DNA from: Halobacteriovorax sp. JY17
GTDB taxonomy: Bacteria; Bdellovibrionota; Bacteriovoracia; Bacteriovoracales; Bacteriovoracaceae
Direction of reading: 5' to 3'
NCBI RefSeq assembly: GCF_002753895.1
Contig: NZ_NJER01000001.1
Coordinates: 1,488,910-1,552,909, forward strand
Length of the DNA stretch: 64,000 nt
Program-made: the position numbers and the translations under genes
Notes under the pieces: generated by a model
The model's input: the letters and a program-made list of their open reading frames with translations, nothing else
Databases searched by the model: none
What the model was told of the DNA's origin: nothing
In this document: piece after piece, positions 8,736-17,534 of the stretch
Layout: the number at the start of each line of letters is the position of its first letter
Position numbering within the stretch: position 1 is the stretch's first letter

Positions 8736-9258
8736 ATTTTCACGGGATAGTGTTGAACTTGCAATTTTGGCGACTGAACTAGAAAGTGAAAAGAAATCTT
8801 TAAGTATCCTGGAACTCTTTGCAGGTAGTGGGGTTATTTCAATAGAATTTCAAACTCGGCACAATTCTGTTAAAGATATAACCTTTGTTGAGCTTCAAGA
8901 AGAGTTTAAAAACCACCTTGAAGAAAACTCAAAAATTCTAACGTGTAATTACAGTATTCACATTACAAACTTTAAAGATTTTCTAAACAAGAAGAAGTAT
9001 GATGTTATTCTTGCAAACCCTCCGTACTTTGATCCTTCTCGTTCAAGACTAGGAAGTGATGCTAATCGAAATATATGTCGCTTTACAATGAATTTTAAAT
9101 TTCAAGATCTAATTAAAAAGGTTGAGGACTGCCTTAATCCTGGAGGAGTAGCTTACTTTTCGCATAGAGATAACTTAGAGGAACTAGATTCGAGAATCAC
9201 TAGAATGGGCGACTACGAAGAAGTAGGTCTATTTAGATTTTGTTTGGATGTAGATTGA
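8686..9258 (+). CDS. TrmN6-like N6-adenine methyltransferase
   Basis: Class I SAM-dependent methyltransferase. The SAM loop is LELFAGSGVISIEF and the catalytic motif is NPPYF, typical of N6-adenine enzymes; ahead of it come the N-terminal FSRDSVELAILA and an acidic residue at the end of strand 2 (FVEL). The closest family I can name is tRNA1(Val) A37 N6-methyltransferase (TrmN6/YfiC). At 190 residues it is shorter than E. coli TrmN6 (about 245), so the substrate is uncertain. The best start is TTG at 8686, inside the upstream gene by 50 bases. It overlaps dciA tail to tail by 30 bases. Confidence 0.8.
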   Translation: MKKLENILNYSQPHFYKFSRDSVELAILATELESEKKSLSILELFAGSGVISIEFQTRHNSVKDITFVELQEEFKNHLEENSKILTCNYSIHITNFKDFLNKKKYDVILANPPYFDPSRSRLGSDANRNICRFTMNFKFQDLIKKVEDCLNPGGVAYFSHRDNLEELDSRITRMGDYEEVGLFRFCLDVD

Positions 9259-9783
9259 ACTAAGAACTTCTCTTATTTCTTCATCTTTAATTTCTGAAAG
9301 TAGCTTATCAGCTTCTACTTTTAATTGCTTATATACTGGAGAGTACTTATGAAAGATAATTTGTTCTTTCTCTACATCCTTCGTATCTTTTTTTAGAATT
9401 TTATTAGAGAGAGAGACTTGTCCATTAAAGTGCTCTGTATTGTAATTAAAGTAAATGCGATTAATTTTTCCTTTTAGAGAAGGAAATCTCGCGATAATTT
9501 TCTTCTTTATTTCTTCTTCAAGAAAACCAAGCTGTTGCGAAAAAGCTGAATGATTTGTGAGAACAGTTAAATTCCCATTATGGTTCTTTAGAGGAATTGT
9601 ATATTTCCCAAGTTTTTCTCCAACAATTGTTGGCCAGACCTCAATAAGAGAAAAAAAGTCAAAGGTATCCTGTCCAAAGTACTTGGCCTTTGATGCTCTG
9701 ACGCCACCTGATGCATTCTTTTCAAGCAGACACTTTAAGCTGGTAAATTGACTGGTTTTCTTCACTTCGTAACATTCTATCAA
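9229..9783 (-). CDS. dciA: DciA-like (DUF721) replication protein
   Basis: DUF721/DciA proteins load or assist the replicative helicase DnaB in bacteria that lack DnaC. The typical core is present at about residues 45-115: VWPTIVGEKLGKYTIPLKNH, GNLTVLTNHSAFSQQLGFL, then EEEIKKKIIARFP and a final strand. The C-terminal 65 residues are Lys/Glu-rich and helical. The start is uncertain: TTG at 9783 has no clear Shine-Dalgarno, and a GTG 18 bases further in is an alternative. It is divergent from lptE and convergent with the methyltransferase. Confidence 0.8.
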   Translation of the reverse strand: MIECYEVKKTSQFTSLKCLLEKNASGGVRASKAKYFGQDTFDFFSLIEVWPTIVGEKLGKYTIPLKNHNGNLTVLTNHSAFSQQLGFLEEEIKKKIIARFPSLKGKINRIYFNYNTEHFNGQVSLSNKILKKDTKDVEKEQIIFHKYSPVYKQLKVEADKLLSEIKDEEIREVLSSIYIQTKSK

Positions 9784-9859
9784 ATCAGCAGAATTGGCAA
9801 CCGTGTTAAGAGGTGGTAGATTAATTTAATTAAAAATATAAACAATAGATGACGTATTT

Positions 9860-10504
9860 ATGAAGATTTTATCACTCTTAAGCCTTATTCTTCTTTACTC
9901 TTGTGCGGGGTATCAGTTTCGTTATCAAAATAATCCATTTGCTACTTATGGTGTAAAATCTGTGGCAATTCCTAATTTTTTAAATAAGTCCCTAGTTCCT
10001 AATGCTAGCACCTCCATGACTGAGAATATTAGCTCGGTTTTATCTCAAAATACGACTCTTAAAATCTATAGTGGAAATAGTAATAAAGCAGATGCTACTC
10101 TTATCGGTATCATTACTTCTACAGATAGAAGAAATAGTTTCTACCAAACAACAGGAACAACATTGATTAAAGATCTTCCCGGAAGGAGAGATTTCTATGT
10201 TCCTAATCAAACCACTATCAAATTAGCACTTGTGATTGTCTTAATAAAAAGTCCTACAGCAGTTGATATGAAGCTTTTGAATAAGGACTTTCTTCCCTTT
10301 ATTGAGCAACACCCAAAGGTTATCTTTTCAAGTACGATTGATTTAACTACTAGCTTCTCTCGCTACCTTGATCTCACTCAGGGACCAGATGGAGGAGCCA
10401 TTACTAACTCAACACAAAATAGAGAAATTTTGAATAAAGCAGTAGAGGCCTTAGCCGTTTCTGCTGGAAGTACCTTTAGGGAGACAGTTTTAAATGCCTT
10501 CTAG
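9860..10504 (+). CDS. lptE: LptE-like outer-membrane lipoprotein
   Basis: Lipoprotein partner of the LPS translocon LptD at the outer membrane. A lipobox-bearing signal peptide (LSLILLYSCAGYQFRY) leads into GVKSVAIPNFLNKS, the usual opening strand of LptE, followed by a conserved-looking STSMTENISSVLSQN helix. The length of 214 residues is normal. The stop overlaps the start of a holA-like gene by 11 bases; lptE-holA adjacency is common in proteobacteria and supports both calls. lptD is not in the window. Confidence 0.82.
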   Translation: MKILSLLSLILLYSCAGYQFRYQNNPFATYGVKSVAIPNFLNKSLVPNASTSMTENISSVLSQNTTLKIYSGNSNKADATLIGIITSTDRRNSFYQTTGTTLIKDLPGRRDFYVPNQTTIKLALVIVLIKSPTAVDMKLLNKDFLPFIEQHPKVIFSSTIDLTTSFSRYLDLTQGPDGGAITNSTQNREILNKAVEALAVSAGSTFRETVLNAF

Positions 10505-11450
10505 TAAGTGGTTCCCATGGGATTTTCTTAAATCTAATCAGACGATTATAAATTCTAGTAAACCTGGACTTTATATTTTTCAATTCTGTGATGAGTTCAT
10601 TTCACATATTCTCTTGGCCACAATGCCTAGGGAACTCACTGAGAGCGGGGATTATTTTAAAATTAATGCCTCTGACATAACCATTGATTGGCTAGAAGAG
10701 AAGTTTAAAACTATTTCTCTTTTTGGAAATAATGAAAGCTACCTTGTAATTGAGGCCCAAAATCTTCCAGCAAATACGAAGAAGTGGCTAGAAGAAAATC
10801 CATTAGAAATTTCTAATCAATTCCTAATTTTAAGTTTTTCTAAACCGTCTAAAAACTTTGAGCAACTTTCTAAGAAAATGGAAGCGGAATTTATTCGTAT
10901 CGATGCACCAAGGTTTTGGGAAGGTCTTCAACACTTAGAATTTATCTGTAATTACTTCAAACTATCACTTCCTATGAACGTGAAGAACTATCTTCTAACG
11001 GCCCTTGAAAATACTAGTTATGAGTTTTTCCAAGCGATAAATTTAATTAGTCTATACTTCCCTGGTGGAAATGATATTAAGCTTGAATATATTCAAAAAT
11101 TAATTCGCCCCAGTAAGCTTGACCACTTTCAGTTGGCAAACCTCTTTTGTACTAAGAAGAGGTCACACTTCTTTGGGATGGTTAGCTCTAAAGAAATAGA
11201 TTTTGAACAGTTGAGATCACTTTTTAATTTCATGCAGGGACATCTCTTTAAAATGATGGACACAAGTTACTGTGATGGAAAGAGTCGTCTGAGTAAGTAC
11301 GATAGAGAAATCTTATCTCATGCAAAGGCCTGGACAACAGATGAATTGCAGAGGGAGTCTCATTTATTTGGTGAGCTTGAAATAGATGCTAAGTCTAAAA
11401 GTGCACTACTTAAAAATAAGTTGAGACTTGAGTATCTCTCGTCTTTTTAA
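10494..11450 (+). CDS. holA: DNA polymerase III delta subunit-like protein
   Basis: Probable delta subunit of the clamp loader, which opens the beta sliding clamp. Sequence similarity to well-studied HolA is low, but the layout fits: an N-terminal domain with ITIDWLEEKFKTISLFGNNE (HolA proteins carry an xxSLFG-type clamp contact here), a second domain, and a helical C-terminal collar with LDHFQLANLFCTKK. The length of 318 residues is near the usual 330-340. Position between lptE and rpsT is typical for holA and carries much of the weight. It overlaps lptE by 11 bases. Confidence 0.8.
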   Translation: MPSSKWFPWDFLKSNQTIINSSKPGLYIFQFCDEFISHILLATMPRELTESGDYFKINASDITIDWLEEKFKTISLFGNNESYLVIEAQNLPANTKKWLEENPLEISNQFLILSFSKPSKNFEQLSKKMEAEFIRIDAPRFWEGLQHLEFICNYFKLSLPMNVKNYLLTALENTSYEFFQAINLISLYFPGGNDIKLEYIQKLIRPSKLDHFQLANLFCTKKRSHFFGMVSSKEIDFEQLRSLFNFMQGHLFKMMDTSYCDGKSRLSKYDREILSHAKAWTTDELQRESHLFGELEIDAKSKSALLKNKLRLEYLSSF

Positions 11451-11472
11451 CTTTATTTCATTCTATAGAAAC

Positions 11473-11502
11473 TAAAAAAGGAACCTAAAAAGGCTCCTTT
11501 TC
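11473..11502 (-). terminator. Rho-independent terminator of rpsT, possibly bidirectional
   Basis: AAAAAAGGAACC and GGCTCCTTTT form an A/T-flanked stem with one mismatch around a short A-rich loop. Read on the minus strand it ends in a T run, right for rpsT, and on the plus strand it also ends in four T, so it may stop holA transcription too. Confidence 0.7.
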
Positions 11503-11525
11503 CGATATCTATAATACTTTAAATA

Positions 11526-11786
11526 TTAAAGATTATTAATTTGCGAAGCTAGTCTAGAAGTCTTTCTAGCAGCAGTGTTATGCTTGATAACTCCGTGCTT
11601 AGCAAGTCTTGCTAAAAGCTTTTGAGTCTTAACCAAAAGACCTGATGCTGTTTCCTTATCCTTAGCTTCGATAGCTGTACGGATAGCTTTTACAACATTT
11701 TTAGTCATTGATTTTCTCTCAACGTTTCTTTCTGTTCTTACAATTGTTTGTCTTGCTCTTTTTTTCGCAGATTTGTGGTTTGCCAC
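11526..11786 (-). CDS. rpsT: 30S ribosomal protein S20
   Basis: Binds 16S rRNA in the body of the small subunit. The N-terminus NHKSAKKRARQTIVRTERN is diagnostic, and the protein is basic, helical and 86 residues long, as usual. The start is GTG with AGGAGT six bases upstream; non-ATG starts are common in rpsT. It is convergent with holA, a conserved arrangement, and followed by a hairpin terminator. Confidence 0.97.
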   Translation of the reverse strand: MANHKSAKKRARQTIVRTERNVERKSMTKNVVKAIRTAIEAKDKETASGLLVKTQKLLARLAKHGVIKHNTAARKTSRLASQINNL

Positions 11787-12031
11787 AAGTCACTCCTACG
11801 TTATGTACTTACTTAATGCACTTCATTAATATTTAGTATAGAACATACTTTTTAGATCATATAAGTGTTAATGGCAAGAGCTTATTCCCACTATTTGCAA
11901 GAGTTGAAAGAAATACGATGAATTTCAGTAACTTAAATAGATTTTCAACAGCTTACGTGTTTGTGAAATGGTGGTAAAGGCCGTATGATCGTGTGGAATT
12001 TTCATAGCTTATTTACGACAAAGGATTCTAT

Positions 12032-12883
12032 ATGTCTGAAATCAAATCAATTGGTGTAGTTGGCGCTGGCCAAATGGGGAGAGGGATTGCTCAGGTCGCG
12101 GCAATGTCTGGTTATAATGTGCTCGTTTTTGATATCTCTGAAGAAGGGCTAAAATTTGGTTTAGACTTCATTACTAAACAACTCAAAAGAGGAGTTGAAA
12201 AAGGTAAGTGGGATGATTCTTTTGTTTCAGAGGTTGAGGGAAGGTTGACTGGTATTACTGATATGGCAGCACTTAAAGACTGTGATCTCTTAATTGAAGC
12301 CGCTACTGAAAATAAGAAAATTAAATTTGAAATTTTTAAGCAATTAGATGCAGTCGCAAAAGAGGGAGCGATTTTAGCGACTAATACTTCATCAATTTCT
12401 ATTACAGAAATTGCAGCAGTAACGAAAAGGCCTGAAGCTGTTGCGGGAATGCATTTTATGAATCCTGTTCCTGTTATGAAGTTAGTTGAGACGATCACAG
12501 GACTAGAAACGAGTAAGGCGACTATTGATACAGTTGAAGCAGTTTCTGAAAAAATGGGAAAGACTGTAGTTCGCGCTGATGATGTTGCAGGTTTTGCAGT
12601 AAATAGAATTCTTATGCCAATGATTAACGAAGCTTTCTACACTCTATTTGAAGGTGTAGCGGATGCTCGCGGAATAGACAATGCAATGAAGCTTGGTTGT
12701 AACCAGCCGATGGGTCCATTTGAGCTTGCAGATTTTATTGGTCTGGATACATGTCTTGCAATAATGGAAGTCTTACACGAAGGACTTGGCGATACTAAGT
12801 ATAGACCGTGTCCTCTTCTTAAGAAGTATGTAACGGCAGGAAGATTTGGTCGTAAGGTTGGAAAGGGTGTTTATGAATACTAA
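12032..12883 (+). CDS. hbd: 3-hydroxyacyl-CoA (3-hydroxybutyryl-CoA) dehydrogenase
   Basis: NAD-dependent oxidation of 3-hydroxyacyl-CoA to 3-ketoacyl-CoA in short-chain beta-oxidation. The Rossmann loop is [16 protein letters not shown]; the catalytic His lies in [14 protein letters not shown]; the C-terminal domain has [20 protein letters not shown] and [18 protein letters not shown]. At 283 residues it matches single-function Hbd/PaaH rather than the fused FadB. Its stop overlaps the next start, and the three genes that follow one another (hbd, crotonase, acyl-CoA dehydrogenase) form one operon ended by the hairpin at 14889. Confidence 0.95.
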   Translation: MSEIKSIGVVGAGQMGRGIAQVAAMSGYNVLVFDISEEGLKFGLDFITKQLKRGVEKGKWDDSFVSEVEGRLTGITDMAALKDCDLLIEAATENKKIKFEIFKQLDAVAKEGAILATNTSSISITEIAAVTKRPEAVAGMHFMNPVPVMKLVETITGLETSKATIDTVEAVSEKMGKTVVRADDVAGFAVNRILMPMINEAFYTLFEGVADARGIDNAMKLGCNQPMGPFELADFIGLDTCLAIMEVLHEGLGDTKYRPCPLLKKYVTAGRFGRKVGKGVYEY

Positions 12884-13676
12884 TTATGAAACGATTCTCT
12901 TTGAAGTTGAGAATGAAATAGCAACGATTACTGTGAATAGACCGAAAGCTTTAAATGCTTTAAGTCATCAAGTCCATTCGGAGATAAATGCTCTTCTTAA
13001 AGAATTTATGGAAGCTAATAAAGACTTCACTATTGCGAAAGGAATGATTCTGACTGGAGCCGAAGAGAAGGCCTTTATTGCAGGAGCAGATATTAAAGAG
13101 ATGACATTGATGTCTGCTGATGAGGCAGAGGCCTTTGCTCGATTAGGTCAAGATAATACACTTCTCTTTGAATTATTAAACATCCCAGTTATTGCTTGTG
13201 TGAATGGTTATGCTCTTGGTGGTGGCTGTGAGATGGCAATGAGTTGTGATTTTATTTTTGCAACAAAGACTGCCGTATTCGGTCAACCTGAGGTGAAGCT
13301 TGGCCTAATTCCTGGTTTTGGCGGAACTCAGAGACTATCAAAACTTGTAGGTAGAAATAGAGCTAAAGAAATAACTTACTCAGGTCGCAATGTTGCTATC
13401 GAAGAAGCAAAAGAGATAGGACTTGTTGTTTCTGTTTTTGAATCTAAAGAGGAAATGATAGAAGCAGCTAAGGTATATCTCTCTAAGGCCATGAGAAATT
13501 CTCCTCATGCTATTTATGAAGCGAAGAGAGTAATGAATGAAGGTAATGATTTAACTATTACAGATGGACTAAATGTTGAAGCAAAGGCCTTTGGAGCAAT
13601 CTTTAACTCTGCTGATATGAGAGAGGGGACAGCTGCCTTCGTTGAAAAAAGAAAACCAGTATTTATAGGAAAATAA
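12873..13676 (+). CDS. Enoyl-CoA hydratase (crotonase family)
   Basis: Hydrates trans-2-enoyl-CoA, the step before Hbd. The crotonase core is complete: [11 protein letters not shown] for the oxyanion hole, [16 protein letters not shown] with one catalytic Glu, and [22 protein letters not shown] with the second. The ATG at 12873 lies within the end of hbd (11-base overlap) and gives 267 residues, normal for the family; earlier in-frame starts would lie deeper inside hbd. A 11-base gap separates it from the acyl-CoA dehydrogenase. Confidence 0.94.
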   Translation: MNTNYETILFEVENEIATITVNRPKALNALSHQVHSEINALLKEFMEANKDFTIAKGMILTGAEEKAFIAGADIKEMTLMSADEAEAFARLGQDNTLLFELLNIPVIACVNGYALGGGCEMAMSCDFIFATKTAVFGQPEVKLGLIPGFGGTQRLSKLVGRNRAKEITYSGRNVAIEEAKEIGLVVSVFESKEEMIEAAKVYLSKAMRNSPHAIYEAKRVMNEGNDLTITDGLNVEAKAFGAIFNSADMREGTAAFVEKRKPVFIGK

Positions 13677-13687
13677 AAGGAAGAAGT

Positions 13688-14830
13688 ATGAGTGTAATGA
13701 GTGATTATCAAGAAATTAGAGATCTAGTAGCAAAGTTCACAGATAGTGAAGTTGCTCCAAGAGGTGCAAAAATAGATTCAGAGGGAAAAATTCCTGAAGA
13801 GTTAATTAAGATGTTAGGTGAGAATGGATTCTTAGGAAGCTATATTCCAGAAGAATATGGTGGTGCGGGAATGGATTACACATCTTACTCGATCATCGTT
13901 GAAGAGATATCTAGAGGATGTGCTTCTACTGGTGTTCTCGTTTCTGCACATACTTCACTTGGAACTTATCCAATTCTTGCATATGGTAACGAAGAACAAA
14001 AAAAGAAGTATCTTCCAAAACTTGCCTCAGGTGAGTTGATTGGTTGCTTTTGTTTAAGTGAGCCAAACGCCGGTTCAGATGCTGGATCACTTACAACATT
14101 TGCTGAAGATAAAGGTGATTACTACGAGCTTACTGGGACTAAGAACTTTATCACAAATGGTAAAGAAGCTGGACTTGCTATCGTTTTCGCTAAAACAAGA
14201 AAGACTGAAAACTATAAAGGGATTTCTGCATTTATTGTAGAAACTAACTCTGAAGGTTTTGAAGTTATGAAGTGTGAAGATAAGCTCGGAATTAGAGGGT
14301 CTTCAACAGCTCAAATTTCTTTAGATAAAGTAAAAGTACCAAAAGAAAATTTGATTGGTGTGGAAGAGAAAGGTTTTAGCATTGCGATGGGAACACTTGA
14401 TGGTGGAAGAATTGGAATTGCTTCTCAGGCTCTAGGAATTGCAGAAGCAGCATTTAAATATGCTCTGAAATACTCTAATGAGAGAGTTCAATTTGGTAAG
14501 CCTCTTTCAAGCTTACAGGCCATACAGTTTATGTTGGCAGATATGAGTACGAAAATTGCTGCATCAAGACTTCTTATCTATGAAGCATCGCAACTTAAAG
14601 ATAAGGGAATGAGTTATTCAAAGCAATCTGCTCACGCTAAGCTCTTTGCTTCTGAGTCTGCAATGTGGATAACGACAAAGGCCATTCAAGTTTGTGGAGG
14701 AAACGGGTATACAAAAGAGTACCCTGTTGAGAGATACTTCCGTGATGCCAAAATTACTGAAATCTATGAAGGAACTTCTGAGGTTCAGAGAATTGTGATT
14801 GCAATGAGTGAGCTTAAAGAAATTCAGTAA
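13688..14830 (+). CDS. Short-chain acyl-CoA dehydrogenase
   Basis: FAD enzyme that makes the first double bond in beta-oxidation and passes electrons to ETF. It shows CFCLSEPNAGSDAGSL (substrate and FAD contacts), FITNGKEAGL, VQFGKPLSSLQAIQFMLADM and the C-terminal IYEGTSEVQR with the catalytic Glu of the short/medium-chain types. The length of 380 residues is typical. With hbd and crotonase upstream, a butyryl-CoA-range substrate is likely but not proven. etfAB is not in the window. Confidence 0.94.
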   Translation: MSVMSDYQEIRDLVAKFTDSEVAPRGAKIDSEGKIPEELIKMLGENGFLGSYIPEEYGGAGMDYTSYSIIVEEISRGCASTGVLVSAHTSLGTYPILAYGNEEQKKKYLPKLASGELIGCFCLSEPNAGSDAGSLTTFAEDKGDYYELTGTKNFITNGKEAGLAIVFAKTRKTENYKGISAFIVETNSEGFEVMKCEDKLGIRGSSTAQISLDKVKVPKENLIGVEEKGFSIAMGTLDGGRIGIASQALGIAEAAFKYALKYSNERVQFGKPLSSLQAIQFMLADMSTKIAASRLLIYEASQLKDKGMSYSKQSAHAKLFASESAMWITTKAIQVCGGNGYTKEYPVERYFRDAKITEIYEGTSEVQRIVIAMSELKEIQ

Positions 14831-14888
14831 AGCTTGCTGATTATACTCAATAATGATACGAATAAGTCTTATAGTATTATAAAAATGA

Positions 14889-14920
14889 AGCCCTGTGTAA
14901 AACAGGGCTAATCTTTTTTT
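14889..14920 (+). terminator. Rho-independent terminator after the acyl-CoA oxidation operon
   Basis: Perfect 8-base stem AGCCCTGT/ACAGGGCT with a short A-rich loop, followed by a T-rich tract (TAATCTTTTTTT). Confidence 0.85.
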
Positions 14921-14964
14921 ATAGGAAGTCTACTTTGTTAAAAAAGATCTTGGAGAATATTGGA

Positions 14965-16023
14965 ATGGCTAAGAAGAAAACAGCTAAGAAAACTGTGAAG
15001 AAAGTTACGAAAAAGGCAGCGACGTCTTCTAAGAAGACTGCAAAGAAGAAAGTTGCGAAGAAAACATCAACTTCTACTGCTAAGAAGAAGCCAACTGCAA
15101 AGAAAACTACAGCTAAGAAAGTAGCAAAGAAAGTCGCGAAGAAAGTGGCAAAGAAAACTGAGAAAAAAGTCGCTAAGAAAGTTGCTAAGAAAAAAACAAC
15201 TGCGAAGAAAGTTGCAAAAAAAGTAGCGAAGAAAGTTGCGAAGAAAACAGTAAAGAAAGCTGAAAAAAAGGTCGCAAAGAAAGTTGCGACTAAAAAGAAG
15301 ACAACTGCAAAGAAAGCGGCGACTGCTTCTGCGAAGAAGAAACCTGCTGCGAAGAAAGTAGAGTCTGCTCCTAAGAAAAAAGATACGGTTAAAGCGGCTA
15401 AAGTTTCTGCTGATAAGAAAACACCAGTTTCTAAGAAAAGTAATAAGAAAGAGGCGAAGGCCGCAGTCGATAAGTCGATTAAAGAAGAAAAAATTGAGTT
15501 ATTTGGAGAGGAAGAAGTTGTTGAATCGAAGTCAAAGAAATCTTCTAAAAAAGATTTACTTGAAGCAAGAGATCAACTGACGGAAGAGATTGTTTCTCTG
15601 GCGGATGACTTCTCTCTAAATGAAATATTTGAGGCTATCCAGTCTTTGAGTTTCTTTACTGAAGATACGGATGAGTGTCTTGAGAAAAATTGTGACAACC
15701 CTGTAACAACTCTTGGATACTGTCGTTTTCATTACATTAAGAACTGGAATGAAGTTAAGAGAAGAAATTCAATTCTAGAAGAAGGAAAACTTCAAGAGTT
15801 CATTGAGGAGCTTGTTAATAAGTATCCTCTTAAGCACTTAGAGTCTATCTTAGAGGATTTAACTGATGAGAAGTCTTTCTTTGCTGTATTAAAAGATTTA
15901 GGAATTGATGCTGATGAAGTTGATTTTGACCTAAATGATGACGGTGAAGATGCAGAAGATCAGGACATCGCTTTTGAACAGACAAAGGGAACCTCTTCTA
16001 AGAGTTACCTTAACGACGAATAA
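14965..16023 (+). CDS. Histone H1-like Lys/Ala-rich protein with Cys-rich C-terminal domain
   Basis: Residues 1 to about 190 are built from KKxxAKK, KKVAKK and KKTTAKK units, like eukaryotic H1 tails and bacterial H1-like proteins, and should bind DNA or RNA non-specifically. After a short acidic linker comes a compact domain of about 130 residues with C238, C243, C253 and H256 (CDNPVTTLGYCRFHY), a plausible zinc site. The C-terminus is acidic. I chose the ATG at 14965 because GGAG lies about eight bases upstream; an earlier in-frame TTG has none. It is a single-gene unit between two terminators. Confidence 0.85.
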   Translation: MAKKKTAKKTVKKVTKKAATSSKKTAKKKVAKKTSTSTAKKKPTAKKTTAKKVAKKVAKKVAKKTEKKVAKKVAKKKTTAKKVAKKVAKKVAKKTVKKAEKKVAKKVATKKKTTAKKAATASAKKKPAAKKVESAPKKKDTVKAAKVSADKKTPVSKKSNKKEAKAAVDKSIKEEKIELFGEEEVVESKSKKSSKKDLLEARDQLTEEIVSLADDFSLNEIFEAIQSLSFFTEDTDECLEKNCDNPVTTLGYCRFHYIKNWNEVKRRNSILEEGKLQEFIEELVNKYPLKHLESILEDLTDEKSFFAVLKDLGIDADEVDFDLNDDGEDAEDQDIAFEQTKGTSSKSYLNDE

Positions 16024-16030
16024 GTTTGTG

Positions 16031-16057
16031 GCCTCGGTTTTCCGAGGCTTTTTTTTT
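16031..16057 (+). terminator. Rho-independent terminator of the H1-like gene
   Basis: Perfect GCCTCGG/CCGAGGC stem with a TTTT loop, followed by nine T. Confidence 0.92.
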
Positions 16058-16140
16058 GCCTGAAAAAATAATTCCTAGTAAAAATAAAAAAATTATTCTG
16101 TGTTAAAATTAAATTCAAGGCATTTGAATTAGGAGTAAAT

Positions 16141-16617
16141 GTGATTTTATTAAAGGAAATGACCAAAGATCAATTTAAAGAGTATGGAGAATTCTCTTAT
16201 AAGAATTTCTTGAGAGAAATGTCTCTCGCCACTTCAAAGAAAATTGATGAAATAGAGGTAGAGCTTTCTGAGAATAATGAAATGAATCCTGTCACGACAA
16301 ATGCTAATAAGGACCTTTGGAGAGTTGTTGAATTTGAAGGGGAAGAAGCTGGATATATTTGGGTTCAGCTTAATTATGATGAGAAGTCAGCCTTTGGTTT
16401 TGATATTTACTTAGATCAAAAATATCGAGGAAGAGGTCTTGGGCGTCTTATTATGAATCAGGGGCGCGAGATTCTTAAAGAGAAGGGTATAAAGAAAATT
16501 GAAATATGTGTCTTTCACGCGAATGGAATAGCAAGAACACTCTATGAAAATTTAGGTTTTGTGCAAGAAAAATTCAATGAAGAGACTCAGCAATATCATC
16601 TCTCCATGAGTATTTAA
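16141..16617 (+). CDS. GNAT-family N-acetyltransferase
   Basis: Acetyl-CoA-dependent N-acetyltransferase fold of 158 residues. Motif A for acetyl-CoA binding is FDIYLDQKYRGRGLGRLIMN with the R-G-x-G-R loop, followed by IEICVFHANGIARTLYENLGF, the usual motif B. The N-terminal part (MTKDQFKEYGEFS) is typical of stand-alone GNATs. The substrate cannot be told. The start is GTG, with AGGAG seven bases upstream. It is convergent with the next gene with a single base between stops. Confidence 0.9.
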   Translation: MILLKEMTKDQFKEYGEFSYKNFLREMSLATSKKIDEIEVELSENNEMNPVTTNANKDLWRVVEFEGEEAGYIWVQLNYDEKSAFGFDIYLDQKYRGRGLGRLIMNQGREILKEKGIKKIEICVFHANGIARTLYENLGFVQEKFNEETQQYHLSMSI

Positions 16618-16618
16618 T

Positions 16619-17056
16619 TTATTGATTTAGTAAATTGTCCGCCATTATGTGGAGGGCAATATTCTCTCTTGAAATCTTATAAAAGAATCTATGTCCTTTA
16701 AACTCAGTTTCTAACCATTCGGCTTGATAGTCATCCCAGTCTTTTGTTCCAAAGTAGATGTCGAAAAACGCACCAATTGAGTCAACTAAGTCGTTTAGCA
16801 TCTTTTCAGGATTTGTTTTCTTGTCTAGGTCCGCAGAAATAAAATAGCTCACAGAGGCCACTCTTTCATCGTTTGTATCCACAAGAGTTGAGATGAATAA
16901 GAACTCGTCAGGATAAGTTGAACCGTAGACTTCAATGGTCTTACCTTCGGCTTTACAGTTACTTTCATAGACTTCGTTAAGAAGAGTACAGACTTTCTTA
17001 GTCCACTCTTCAGGTAGCGCGATTGCCTGACTATTTTGTTCTTTTCTCGATAGCAT
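16619..17056 (-). CDS. Hypothetical protein
   Basis: A 145-residue acidic soluble protein, not recognised. It has alternating strands and helices (KTIEVYGSTYPDEFLFIST, RVASVSYFISADLD) ending in FFYKISRENIALHIMADNLL. No signal peptide or catalytic motif is visible. It is divergent from the small gene at 17123, with 66 bases between starts. Confidence 0.7.
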   Translation of the reverse strand: MLSRKEQNSQAIALPEEWTKKVCTLLNEVYESNCKAEGKTIEVYGSTYPDEFLFISTLVDTNDERVASVSYFISADLDKKTNPEKMLNDLVDSIGAFFDIYFGTKDWDDYQAEWLETEFKGHRFFYKISRENIALHIMADNLLNQ

Positions 17057-17122
17057 TTATTACCTCTTTGAAGCTTTTGTATGGGAGATTTACACTATAT
17101 AGAGGCAAGGAGCAAGACGATT

Positions 17123-17461
17123 ATGCGAAGTCTAATCACAAGAAATAAACGAATTAAAGTTATAGTTCACCAGAGGCTTTCAGGAAGAGAGAGTTGGGAT
17201 AAAACTTGTTTGGAATTTGCCGAAATTGATCGCACCGAGCTGATTTTTTCAACGCCTGTATCCCTTGGGATCTTAGAGAAATTAGACTTTGTGGAAATCT
17301 ACTTTAAAATTTCAGGTAAATGGAAGAAGTATAAGATTAGTAACTTAATCCCTATATTTGACTACGCAGATCAAAGTATTATCAATAGAGTTTCTTTTAA
17401 ATTTGATGAAGAAGAGCAGAGTGATTTTGATCAAAGCTTTCGCATTGCAAGATGTTGCTGA
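17123..17461 (+). CDS. Small hypothetical protein, possibly PilZ-like
   Basis: 112 residues, mostly predicted strands. A basic start (RNKRIKVIVHQRL) followed by strands (TELIFSTPVSLGILEKLDFVEIYF) faintly resembles a PilZ barrel, but I cannot find a clear R-x-x-x-R or D-x-S-x-x-G pair, so this is only a hint. The ATG at 17123 has AAGGAG upstream, whereas an earlier in-frame ATG at 17081 has no ribosome site. Confidence 0.6.
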   Translation: MRSLITRNKRIKVIVHQRLSGRESWDKTCLEFAEIDRTELIFSTPVSLGILEKLDFVEIYFKISGKWKKYKISNLIPIFDYADQSIINRVSFKFDEEEQSDFDQSFRIARCC

Positions 17462-17534
17462 GGCGTCCTTGGGCCTTACGAATTAGGTAAGCTATGGTTT
17501 AATACTTCGGACTAACAATGCAAAAGGAGACACT

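Noticed and set aside
11787-12031. Possible small RNA or riboswitch between rpsT and hbd
   Set aside because: I could not find a stable stem, terminator or known leader motif in these 245 bases.
14965-15480. Dense short repeats that could be mistaken for a CRISPR or tandem-repeat array
   Set aside because: The repetition is codon-level (AAG/AAA with GCT, GTT, ACT) in an open frame for Lys/Ala-rich protein; there are no spacers of constant length.
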